Assembly: GCA_021736615.1 (NCBI GenBank)
Contig: JAIPFN010000092.1
Coordinates: forward strand, 1 to 27,650
DNA length: 27,650 nt
Source: Phycisphaerae bacterium
GTDB taxonomy: Bacteria > Planctomycetota > Phycisphaerae > Sedimentisphaerales > Anaerohalosphaeraceae
Direction of reading: 5' to 3'
This document shows, piece after piece, positions 15,508 through 23,601 of the stretch (its first letter is position 1; the number at the start of each line of letters is the position of its first letter). A program made the position numbers and the translations under genes. The notes under the pieces are model-generated. The model did no database searches. It saw only the letters and a list, made by a program, of their open reading frames with translations, and had not been told where the DNA came from.

Positions 15508-16662
15508 ATGAAGAAATTTAATAAAACACTGCTCATTATCGGTTTAGTCTCCCTGTTTATCACCATTACTGGATGTCAGGAGAAGGAAATAACTAAAACT
15601 TCCAATAATATTGGCTCAAATAGCAGCCAGTCCGGCCCGTCTAATTCTGACACTGCAGCCGATACCCCCAGGGTCATCAAGACCTCCGGCAAGGTGGAAC
15701 TGGTAGGAACCGACAAGCCTACGATCGAATTCGAAGAACTTGTTCACGATTTCGGGGTAATACCTGTTAAAACTCCTGTAAATTGCGAGTTCAAGTTTAA
15801 AAATACCGGGAATGCAACTCTAAAATTCACCAGGAAACCAAAAGCGCAGTGCGGATGCACCGTTGTAAAACTTGATAAGATGGAATATGCACCAGGTGAG
15901 TCGGGATCCATCAAGGTTAATTATCGCGGCGAACTATCACCCATGCGAATCAATAAGCATATTGATGTCTATAGTAACGACACTGATAATCCGGATGTTA
16001 GACTTGCCATAAAGGCTGAAATTCAAATCCAGATCGTTGCAGACCCCGAAGTCCTTAAGTTCAAACTGGATGAAGAAAACGGCGGAGCCGGCCCAATCAC
16101 TATAAGTTCCAGAGACGGCAAAGAGTTTGCTATAACAGGCTTTGAATCGACAGGTTCAGCTATTACCGCCGATTTCGACTCGACTAAAAAAGCTGACAAA
16201 CACACGATCAAACCTAATGTGGACATAGCAAAACTAGAGAAGGTACTTAACGGAAATATTACTATTAATATCGACCACCCTTCCACAAAACAGATGCTCC
16301 TAAGTTATTCAACATTACCGTGGAACAGACTTTCCAGCACCCGGATCACCTTACTAAATCCTATCCCAGGCAAAGCCGAAACGAGGGAAATAATGGTATT
16401 AAGCAACTACGGTCAGGAAGTTGAGATCGAGTCTACCTCATCGGCTAAAAATTGTATCAAAGTGCTCAGTCAGGAAAAAAGAGGCAATAGCGTTAAACTG
16501 GTCGTAGAAGTTACTCCCGAGCAAAAGCAAAAAAACACTTTCGGATTCTACGACTACCTGACGATAAATTTCAAGAAAGGCGACAAGCTTACTATTGTTG
16601 CTTCGGGAATGTTCAGGACAAAAAGTCAGGACAAAAAAACTACCATTAACGTTTCTAATTAG
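15508..16662 (+). CDS. DUF1573-domain lipoprotein
   Basis: A 384-residue exported lipoprotein. The signal peptide ends in a lipobox, ITGC, with Cys23 as the likely lipid-bearing residue. A Ser/Asn-rich linker follows, then a DUF1573 domain from about residue 70: HDFGVIPVKTPV, FKFKNTGNATLKF, QCGCT (114-118) and the YAPGESGSIKVNY strand typical of these Ig-like folds. The remaining 200 residues look like one or two further beta-sandwich domains without clear motifs. GAGGA gives a good start. It precedes the haem lipoprotein by 45 bases on the same strand. DUF1573 proteins are widespread in planctomycetes and Bacteroidetes, with no settled function; a role near the T2SS is only suggested by position. 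Confidence 0.85.
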   Translation: MKKFNKTLLIIGLVSLFITITGCQEKEITKTSNNIGSNSSQSGPSNSDTAADTPRVIKTSGKVELVGTDKPTIEFEELVHDFGVIPVKTPVNCEFKFKNTGNATLKFTRKPKAQCGCTVVKLDKMEYAPGESGSIKVNYRGELSPMRINKHIDVYSNDTDNPDVRLAIKAEIQIQIVADPEVLKFKLDEENGGAGPITISSRDGKEFAITGFESTGSAITADFDSTKKADKHTIKPNVDIAKLEKVLNGNITINIDHPSTKQMLLSYSTLPWNRLSSTRITLLNPIPGKAETREIMVLSNYGQEVEIESTSSAKNCIKVLSQEKRGNSVKLVVEVTPEQKQKNTFGFYDYLTINFKKGDKLTIVASGMFRTKSQDKKTTINVSN

Positions 16663-16707
16663 TCTCATCTGCAATCTAACCAGTAACAACGGTCACTGAG
16701 GATTTTT

Positions 16708-18081
16708 ATGCGGTTTTTGACATGTATTTTTGTTGGCTTAGTTTGTTTTGCCGGGTGTGTTCCGGAAAAGGCTGCCAATAAGACATCTCAGAATTCCAGC
16801 ATCGGCACTGCACAGAAATCTTCGCCTCAAATAAAAGGCGATACGGTAACGATTTTCCTTTCAGGTGATACTCTCAGCGAGCTTAAACCATGCGGATGCG
16901 CAGAGGGACAGCTTGGCGGATTCAGCAGACGGCGGTTCATATTTGACCAGGCCGATGCCAAAACCAGACTTCTCGTAGATACCGGAAATTTCCTTATCGA
17001 CAACACACCGCAGGACATGGTTAAACTCAATACGATTATTTCTTCTTTGATAACGCTGGGGTACGATGTCGTCAACTTCAACGAAAACGATCTGTCGGCC
17101 GTAACCCAGGGATACTCCATCGAACAGATGCCGTTTAAAGTTATCGGTCCGGATAAAAAACTGGAAAGTGTTTTCAGGCGGAATATAACTGCAGGCAATT
17201 CTATAGCAGATGTAACGGTCGCTTCGGTAAGCAGTCAGGAAATTGAAGATGGAAGCTTCGGCAAAGACGATCTCGAAAAGCTTTTCACAAACGATACGGT
17301 TTCCGCTGCCGATTCAACACCCGTTAATATGCTTATAATAGATACCTTCAATGAAAACATCGCCGATTTTCTGGCCGGTTCAAAGGTTGTCAATGTTGCC
17401 GTATGCGGTTACGACAGCGACGATCCCAGCGTCATAAAGACAGAATACCAAAGCCCTGTCTTTGTGTCCGTCGGCAAACGGGGCAAGTATGTCGGCAGAC
17501 TGGACGTGACTTTATCGGACAAAAAGGAAATGGAACTGTCATACTCGGCGGTCGCGGTGGACAAAAAACTTCCGCCGTCGCCGCAGCTCGATGAAATATA
17601 CGAAGCCTACCGCGAAATGGTACGTGCAGAGGATTTACTCGGCAGGGTCATTAGAACCCCCCTGCCGAATGGGCTTAAATATGCAGGTTCCGATAAATGT
17701 AAGGATTGTCACGAATACGCTTACGAAATGTGGTCGAAGATGCGTCATGCTCATGCGTACCAGACGCTCGTCGAATCCGGCGACGCATACGACCCGGAAT
17801 GCATTGAATGCCATGTAGTCGGTCTGAAGTACGAATCCGGCTTTGAAAATGAAAACAGCCCAAAGGAGCTAAGGAATGTGGGCTGTGAAGTTTGTCACGG
17901 CCCGCGTTCAAAACATATCAAAAATGCGATGGATAATACTGAAAACACAAAAAAATCCGAACCAGTCGCAGCATTTATGTGTATATCCTGCCATACGCCG
18001 GACCATAGCCCCGGTTTTCAGGCAGATGAAGCGGGATATCGCAAAAAAAATCTTCACACTAAGGAACAAAAGTCAAAGTAA
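16708..18081 (+). CDS. Tetrahaem cytochrome c-554-like lipoprotein with N-terminal metallophosphatase-like domain
   Basis: A 457-residue protein. The signal peptide ends in CFAGC with Cys17 as lipobox cysteine. Residues about 45-290 resemble the 5'-nucleotidase/UshA metallophosphatase fold, starting TVTIFLSGDTLSELKPCGCA, then GGFSRRR, LLVDTGNFL and VVNFNENDLS; several of the usual metal-binding His residues are not evident, so catalysis is doubtful. The C-terminal part carries four c-type haem sites: CKDCH (331-335), CIECH (365-369), CEVCH (393-397) and CISCH (425-429), as in cytochrome c-554 proteins. It should sit on a membrane facing the periplasm and carry electrons. GAGGA precedes the ATG by five bases. 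Cys-rich PCGC near residue 61 may bind metal. Partner and substrate unknown. Confidence 0.85.
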   Translation: MRFLTCIFVGLVCFAGCVPEKAANKTSQNSSIGTAQKSSPQIKGDTVTIFLSGDTLSELKPCGCAEGQLGGFSRRRFIFDQADAKTRLLVDTGNFLIDNTPQDMVKLNTIISSLITLGYDVVNFNENDLSAVTQGYSIEQMPFKVIGPDKKLESVFRRNITAGNSIADVTVASVSSQEIEDGSFGKDDLEKLFTNDTVSAADSTPVNMLIIDTFNENIADFLAGSKVVNVAVCGYDSDDPSVIKTEYQSPVFVSVGKRGKYVGRLDVTLSDKKEMELSYSAVAVDKKLPPSPQLDEIYEAYREMVRAEDLLGRVIRTPLPNGLKYAGSDKCKDCHEYAYEMWSKMRHAHAYQTLVESGDAYDPECIECHVVGLKYESGFENENSPKELRNVGCEVCHGPRSKHIKNAMDNTENTKKSEPVAAFMCISCHTPDHSPGFQADEAGYRKKNLHTKEQKSK

Positions 18082-18207
18082 ACTGTCTAATTGTCTGACA
18101 GCATGAAATACTTTAGTTCTTGAAGTTAAGCACCCGTATGTATATTCCGATATTCATCGTAGATTTACAGCCGAGATGCACACATTTTGAATGAACTGGA
18201 ACCTGAA

Positions 18208-19143
18208 ATGATTAAACACTTAAAGTTGGCAAGTTATTTGTCAGTCGCTCTGGCGGTATCCACCGTGATATTTGCCGGGATCGGACTTACTCGCGTAAAT
18301 GAAACCGTTAGCGAGCGCGCTGAATTTCTGGACAAACCTAATGTCATTGAGCAACTTCGTGAAATAGAAATTCCAAAAGGCAACGAAGATAAGACACCAC
18401 CTCTGGTTGTACAGGCAATCGCCTTTGCACTTAGAATTGATCCGCCCCCGCCGCCGCCCCCGCCAAAGCCGAAACCCCCAATTCAACCCACCGGCAGCGG
18501 GCCGAACATTCCTCGCGAACCATCGGTTATTGATAAAGCCAGGCCTGAACTGCCTACGGCATTCAAACTGCTTGCCACATGCGTCTATGAAAACCATCCG
18601 GAAAAATCACTCGCTATGATCGATGAAACATCGAAAGGTTCTAAGTGGGTTCGGCAGGGAGATACTATCGGCTATAAGGTTATCCATCAAATCAACGATG
18701 GAAATGTCGTGATATATCAGGGCGGCAAGCAAAGCGCGATTCTGGAAGTCCCCAAAAAGAATGCGGTAAGCTCGCTTATCAAAGGCAGCGGCACAACAGT
18801 CACCGCGGCTGCAGCGTCCTATTCCGATCAGACTTCCACTAACCGAACTATCAAAGACACCTCTTCGACAACAAGAGATCCCGCACACAGGCGTCCGCCA
18901 AGAAGCCTGCCGGCAAGACAAACTCCCGAAGAAGCCAGAAAAGCCACCGCCAGGAACACCGGCGAGCTTAAAGCCATTCTTGACAACATTAGCACTAAGT
19001 CCAAAGATGACAGCGACAATAAAGACGGAAAAGAAGACCTGATGAAAGCTGTAATGCTAATGCTTAAGAATTCCTCCGAGAAAGCAGAAGCCAAGAAGGC
19101 AGAAGCTATAAAAGCAGAAGCTAATAAAAAAAGCTCAAAGTGA
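18208..19143 (+). CDS. gspC: Type II secretion inner-membrane protein GspC-like
   Basis: A 311-residue bitopic protein. A short cytoplasmic N-terminus is followed by one membrane helix (about 6-27). A run of eight prolines (79-86) and a KPKPP stretch come next, and then a GspC homology-region domain at about 119-181: FKLLATCVYENHPEKSLAMI, then WVRQGDTIGYKVIHQINDG and VVIYQGGKQSAILEV. In T2SS this domain contacts the N0 domain of the secretin. The C-terminal third is disordered and ends in three KAEA repeats instead of a PDZ domain. ATG 18208 has GGA seven bases before it; TTG 18187 would add seven residues. It lies 99 bases before gspD. The gspC call rests on this order plus the HR-like region. 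Confidence 0.75.
   Translation: MIKHLKLASYLSVALAVSTVIFAGIGLTRVNETVSERAEFLDKPNVIEQLREIEIPKGNEDKTPPLVVQAIAFALRIDPPPPPPPPKPKPPIQPTGSGPNIPREPSVIDKARPELPTAFKLLATCVYENHPEKSLAMIDETSKGSKWVRQGDTIGYKVIHQINDGNVVIYQGGKQSAILEVPKKNAVSSLIKGSGTTVTAAAASYSDQTSTNRTIKDTSSTTRDPAHRRPPRSLPARQTPEEARKATARNTGELKAILDNISTKSKDDSDNKDGKEDLMKAVMLMLKNSSEKAEAKKAEAIKAEANKKSSK
19081..19125 (+). repeat. Three 15-base tandem repeats in gspC coding KAEA-x
   Basis: Three in-frame copies encode KAEAK, KAEAI and KAEAN at the extreme C-terminus, predicted to extend a charged helix. Confidence 0.7.
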
Positions 19144-19160
19144 CCCGATGGTCGGTTTGA
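19135..19160 (+). repeat. Hairpin element overlapping the gspC stop codon (copy 1)
   Basis: TCAAA (19135-19139) pairs with TTTGA (19156-19160), and GACC (19142-19145) with GGTC (19150-19153) around the loop CGAT. The TGA stop lies inside the hairpin. A similar 26-base hairpin with 19 identical positions follows gspE at 25311. No T-run, so it is not a standard terminator. Confidence 0.55.
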
Positions 19161-19242
19161 CTATTTAAGAATATCGAATGATAAATGTAAAAAACTTTAC
19201 AGGCTTAATAAACAAGGCACTTAATAATAGATGGAGCACAAA

Positions 19243-22200
19243 ATGCGATCAGAATATTTCGGTCAGCACTTCAGAAAACGCCAATTGATCATCGCGGTCT
19301 TTTTATTCGCGACGATCCTAACTGTAAACGCTCTGCCGTCTGCGTCACATGCCGCAGAAAAGAATTACAGCAGCGCCACCTACAGACTTACGCATATCTC
19401 TGTAGACAAGGCCAGCCAACAACTCGACGCCCTCGGTCTGTCCGCCGGGATCAAGAAGTTCGAGAAATCCAATACCATTGTTGTCACCACCGACAGTATC
19501 GCCAACAAGACAAAAGTTGCAAGTGTCTTAGGTCTCATTGATTCGGCCATAGAGTACGAAGTCACAAAGCTTTCATCCGGCACCGACACCAAAGACGCCC
19601 CCAGTACGGTATTGATCAACGCCGCTGTCAAAGGCATCGAGGTCGGATCGTTCGTCAAACCGCCCGCTGCAGACAACTCGACGAAAGCTATCATTGACAT
19701 GCACGGACAGGATCTTATTTCGATCGCTCCAAAAGGACTGTCCAAACCGATTATTGCGAAACTGACAGCTTTGCAGACAGCGCAAAAAATCCGCCGTCAA
19801 GAACTGGAAAAAGAGCAAAAAGCAGAAGCTGAAAAGGCTGCTAAAGAATTAAAGGCGAAAATCGAAAAGGACGCCGAAGAAAAAGAGACAAAAGCTTCAA
19901 TTACCCCCGATGCAAAAACTGAGGCTCTCTCAAAACTTACCGACACAAACCGGACAGGCAAAACATCATCCAAAACCGAACCGCCGGTTGCCGAAAAATC
20001 CATCGGCGTTGACCTCAAAACTCTTTCTCCGACGATGAGGCAGTTTAAAGATGCCCAGAAACAGCTCGCCGAAGCACTCAAAAACGCTGAATCAGATTCC
20101 GTTAAGAAATTCATGGCAAATGAGAAAAACGCAAAACAGATCAGCCAGCTTACCAAAGACGACAACATTGATTCGGGGCTGCTCGAGCTTATAAAAGAAT
20201 CTCAAAGAAAAGCCGACGAGAAAAATGGCGGGGCAGAGGATACGGCAAAAAGTCCGAATTCTACAAACGCAGTACCTCAGAAAACTGCACCTGCAAAAAC
20301 CAATCCTGTCGTTAAAAATCATGTTGTCGACGAGACCCCGTCCGGCACGAGACCTGTAACCACTCCAAAAGAAAAGACAGTTACCAAGGCCCCTGCCGCC
20401 AAGGTAGAACCGACAAAGATTACCGCAACACCAAAAACCGTTGCACCTGAGACCGTTACACCTAAAAACCAACCTCCGAAAAAAGACAACATGGCCGATA
20501 TCATGCAGATGATACAGGCGATGAACGCCAACAGGTCTGAAAATACCGGCAATCCGAAAACAACAGATGCCAACAATACCGTAAAACCCGGTAATATCGT
20601 AAAGCCGAATAATATTGTAAAACCAAATGTCGGCCAGCCAAAACCTGCACCAGCGACAACCGATATTGAAAAGACAGCAAGTTCGCCGAAATTGCCGACC
20701 GAACTATCCGAGGAAGAACTGGATACGATAATCAATCTGCCTACAACTGTAAAGATTACCCAACTGCTCGAAATGGTTGGTGTACAGCTTAAACTTAACT
20801 ACATGTACGATGACAAAGAGATCACCGGTGAAGTTAAGCTGTTTATCCATGAAGGCAAAATCAAAGTTCGTGAGCTGTATTCACTGGTAGAATCCGTCTT
20901 GAAATACAAGGGATTCGTAATGACCCGTAACGCCAACAGCAATCTCGTCACTGTCGTCAGGCAGGGCCAGGCCATGGACATCGACACCGATATATTCGGC
21001 GAAGATGAAACTGTTAATGGAATAGGTAACGTTATAGTTACTAAAATCTTCAAGGTCAAACATATAGATACGGATACGGCTCAGAAGATGCTTAATGACA
21101 TGAAGCTTGGTATCTCTATCCAGTCGATCCCTGAATATGGAAAAATGATCATTACCGGTTATGCGTACCGAATGAAAAGGATCCAGGAAGTTATAGACCT
21201 GGTCGATCTGCCCGGCAAAAAGAAAGAGTTCAGATACAGAATGCTTACCTATCTGACCCCTTCCGAACTTGCTCCAAAAATCGAGATACTGGCAAAGGAA
21301 CTCGGAACGGTTTCGATTTCTGTAAGTTCGAAAACCATGGCGGCAGCGTCAGCAGCACCGGCACCTAGAGATACCAGTAAAATGTCCGCTACTGAAAGAC
21401 GAGCGTATCTTATCGCAGAATCAAAAAGGAAAAGAGATGCCGCGGCGAACGCCAGTTCGAACAAGACCAGTTCATCTACCATCGGTACGGCAACATCGAA
21501 AGGCGTCTATCTCGACATCGACGACCGAACCAACAGAATACTGATGATCGGACTATCCGAAAGCATCGATGTCGTCGAGGGACTCATCGACATACTCGAC
21601 GTAAAGCAGCAGGGAATCATGATCATCCGCCAGTACAAGATAGAGTTCGTTGACGCTGCAATGGTCATCGACATTCTCAGCGAGCTTGGGATAACAGATG
21701 ACGGAGCAAGGCCTATAAGCACCGCTCCTGCTACGAGAGGCAGAACCGCCACGCCGACAACACGAGGTGCAAACTCCGGAGACGGCCCAAAGATTTCGCT
21801 GCTTATGGATACGAACTCGCTGCTGGTAAACGCCACGTATGAAAAACACGAAGAGATCATGGCGATCATCGCCCACGTAGACGTCCTGAACCCGGACGAA
21901 AGAGCCATCAAAGAATATGAGATCAAATATGTCGATACTCAGGAAATTCTCGACACATTAATCGAACTGGGTATAACAAGCGCCCAGTCAACAAGCAGAT
22001 CGTCAAACTCGAGATACAATTCAAACTCAAGATACGGTCAAACACAAGGAAGACAGCCGAGCAACCCAAATTCAAAAACACCTACAGCAAATACAACGCC
22101 GGCTATTTCGACTTCATTTTCAGAACCACTAGCAGACGAACCACAGATAGCAGTGCTTGAGTCTACAAATTCGCTGCTTATCAACGCTACTGCCAAACAG

Positions 22201-23568
22201 CATGCTTCAATCGAAATGGTAATAACACACGTTGATAGAGAACTGAAAGGATCAGCAACACCATACGTGATCTACCCGCTGGAGAACCAGGATCCGGACG
22301 AACTAAAACCAATTCTCGACGAACTGGTTAACGCCACAATACAGGCAAATACAGGTACCAAATCAAATACAGGGACCGGCACGACGCCAAATAAGATTAT
22401 CGCACAACCTAAAACCTCTGGCGGAAGAGATGAAGATGACAAGATAACTATTGTCTCTGACCCGGCAACGTACTCGCTGGTCGTTTACGCAAGCAAGAAG
22501 AATCAACTTTGGATCGGAAACCTTGTTATGGAACTGGACGCATATCGTCCTCAGGTACTACTCGATGTTACGCTAGTCGAAGTATCCAAAAACGATGAAT
22601 TCAGCTATGACGTGAATTTATTATCAAGCATACCGACCTTGGCAAGCGCATCGACATCAGGAGTCACAGGCACGATCTCTGGTGATATAACTGCTCAATC
22701 ACTTGTCGAAAAACTAATGAACAATGGACAAAAAAGTTTTTCAGACTACCAGACCAATGCCGGCAATTTCACTGGATTCTATGGCAATAATAAAATAATG
22801 GCATTGTTCCATGTGATGGAAAAGAAAAACTACGGAAGAATACTCGCAAAACCAAAGCTGCTTGTTGACGACAACCAGGAAGGTATGATCGAAACAAAAA
22901 ATACTGTTTACGTTACTCGTCTTACAACCAGTAGTCAGAGTGTTAATAACGGAGATCCAATACAAACGCAAAATACTGAATTTGATCCTTACGATGCACG
23001 TATCAGTCTGACAATCAAACCGCATATCAGTAAGGGTGAAAATCTACGTCTTGAGATCACACTTTCCAGATCAGACTTTGTAGAACTAGATAAAAGCAGC
23101 CCAGTTCCGCCAGAACAGGCTACCAGCGACATAACAACCGTTGCAACTGTGCCCAATAATCACACTATTATTCTGGGTGGTATGGACAGGATCAACCAGA
23201 GCAAAGGCGGAACAAAGGTTCCAATACTCGGTGATCTTCCGTTTATCGGCGGATTATTTAGAAGCGCAGGAAATTCCAGTTCGCAAAAGAAGCTATATGT
23301 ATTCGTTAAAGCGCATATTCTCCGACCAGGCGAAACACTGAAAGGCAACACGGACTTAGTTGATATTTCTAGAAGACACAGGAAAGAATTTGAGAAATAC
23401 GAAGGTGAAATGCAAAAGTATAAAGACTGGCCCGGTGTCAAACCACAGCCAATGGACCCCTTGCAGATACTTGAAAGCGATGAATACAATAATTCCTTAA
23501 ACGCAATAAAAGAAGAATCAGAGACAAGAGTAGACAACAGAAAAAATTATGTTGAAATCGAGCTTTAA
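19243..23568 (+). CDS. gspD: Type II secretion secretin GspD, greatly enlarged
   Basis: A protein of about 1441 residues, roughly twice the usual GspD. Order: signal peptide; an extra N1-like module (about 47-104); a charged coiled coil (190-220); a Lys/Thr/Pro-rich linker (about 325-490) with NIVKP repeats; N0 (about 499-573); five N1-like modules (about 597-657, 663-788, 793-882, 889-999, 1007-1101), three with Ser/Thr/Asn-rich inserts; secretin channel (about 1105-1363) with VLLDVTLVEVSKNDEF, then NNHTIILGGMD and VPILGDLPFIGGLFRS. It forms the outer-membrane pore of the T2SS. Each module ends with the helix pattern IxxVIxxxD. ATG 19243 is favoured because GGAG lies six bases upstream; ATG 19231 has no ribosome-binding site. 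A 78-residue tail follows the channel and lacks a clear pilotin-binding helix. Confidence 0.92.
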   Translation: MRSEYFGQHFRKRQLIIAVFLFATILTVNALPSASHAAEKNYSSATYRLTHISVDKASQQLDALGLSAGIKKFEKSNTIVVTTDSIANKTKVASVLGLIDSAIEYEVTKLSSGTDTKDAPSTVLINAAVKGIEVGSFVKPPAADNSTKAIIDMHGQDLISIAPKGLSKPIIAKLTALQTAQKIRRQELEKEQKAEAEKAAKELKAKIEKDAEEKETKASITPDAKTEALSKLTDTNRTGKTSSKTEPPVAEKSIGVDLKTLSPTMRQFKDAQKQLAEALKNAESDSVKKFMANEKNAKQISQLTKDDNIDSGLLELIKESQRKADEKNGGAEDTAKSPNSTNAVPQKTAPAKTNPVVKNHVVDETPSGTRPVTTPKEKTVTKAPAAKVEPTKITATPKTVAPETVTPKNQPPKKDNMADIMQMIQAMNANRSENTGNPKTTDANNTVKPGNIVKPNNIVKPNVGQPKPAPATTDIEKTASSPKLPTELSEEELDTIINLPTTVKITQLLEMVGVQLKLNYMYDDKEITGEVKLFIHEGKIKVRELYSLVESVLKYKGFVMTRNANSNLVTVVRQGQAMDIDTDIFGEDETVNGIGNVIVTKIFKVKHIDTDTAQKMLNDMKLGISIQSIPEYGKMIITGYAYRMKRIQEVIDLVDLPGKKKEFRYRMLTYLTPSELAPKIEILAKELGTVSISVSSKTMAAASAAPAPRDTSKMSATERRAYLIAESKRKRDAAANASSNKTSSSTIGTATSKGVYLDIDDRTNRILMIGLSESIDVVEGLIDILDVKQQGIMIIRQYKIEFVDAAMVIDILSELGITDDGARPISTAPATRGRTATPTTRGANSGDGPKISLLMDTNSLLVNATYEKHEEIMAIIAHVDVLNPDERAIKEYEIKYVDTQEILDTLIELGITSAQSTSRSSNSRYNSNSRYGQTQGRQPSNPNSKTPTANTTPAISTSFSEPLADEPQIAVLESTNSLLINATAKQHASIEMVITHVDRELKGSATPYVIYPLENQDPDELKPILDELVNATIQANTGTKSNTGTGTTPNKIIAQPKTSGGRDEDDKITIVSDPATYSLVVYASKKNQLWIGNLVMELDAYRPQVLLDVTLVEVSKNDEFSYDVNLLSSIPTLASASTSGVTGTISGDITAQSLVEKLMNNGQKSFSDYQTNAGNFTGFYGNNKIMALFHVMEKKNYGRILAKPKLLVDDNQEGMIETKNTVYVTRLTTSSQSVNNGDPIQTQNTEFDPYDARISLTIKPHISKGENLRLEITLSRSDFVELDKSSPVPPEQATSDITTVATVPNNHTIILGGMDRINQSKGGTKVPILGDLPFIGGLFRSAGNSSSQKKLYVFVKAHILRPGETLKGNTDLVDISRRHRKEFEKYEGEMQKYKDWPGVKPQPMDPLQILESDEYNNSLNAIKEESETRVDNRKNYVEIEL
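20572..20625 (+). repeat. Three 18-base in-frame repeats in gspD (NNTVKP, GNIVKP, NNIVKP)
   Basis: Three head-to-tail six-codon units in the low-complexity linker before N0. The codons differ at third positions, so the repeat is kept at protein level and is not a recent slippage product. Confidence 0.7.
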
Positions 23569-23601
23569 TTTTAACCGTTACTGCGAAGACTTACTACTTA
23601 T

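Noticed and set aside
18083..18101. CTGTC/GACAG hairpin after the haem lipoprotein gene
   Set aside because: Five base pairs with no T-run; a weak TTGAAG-17-TATTCC pair at 18120-18148 was also too poor to call.
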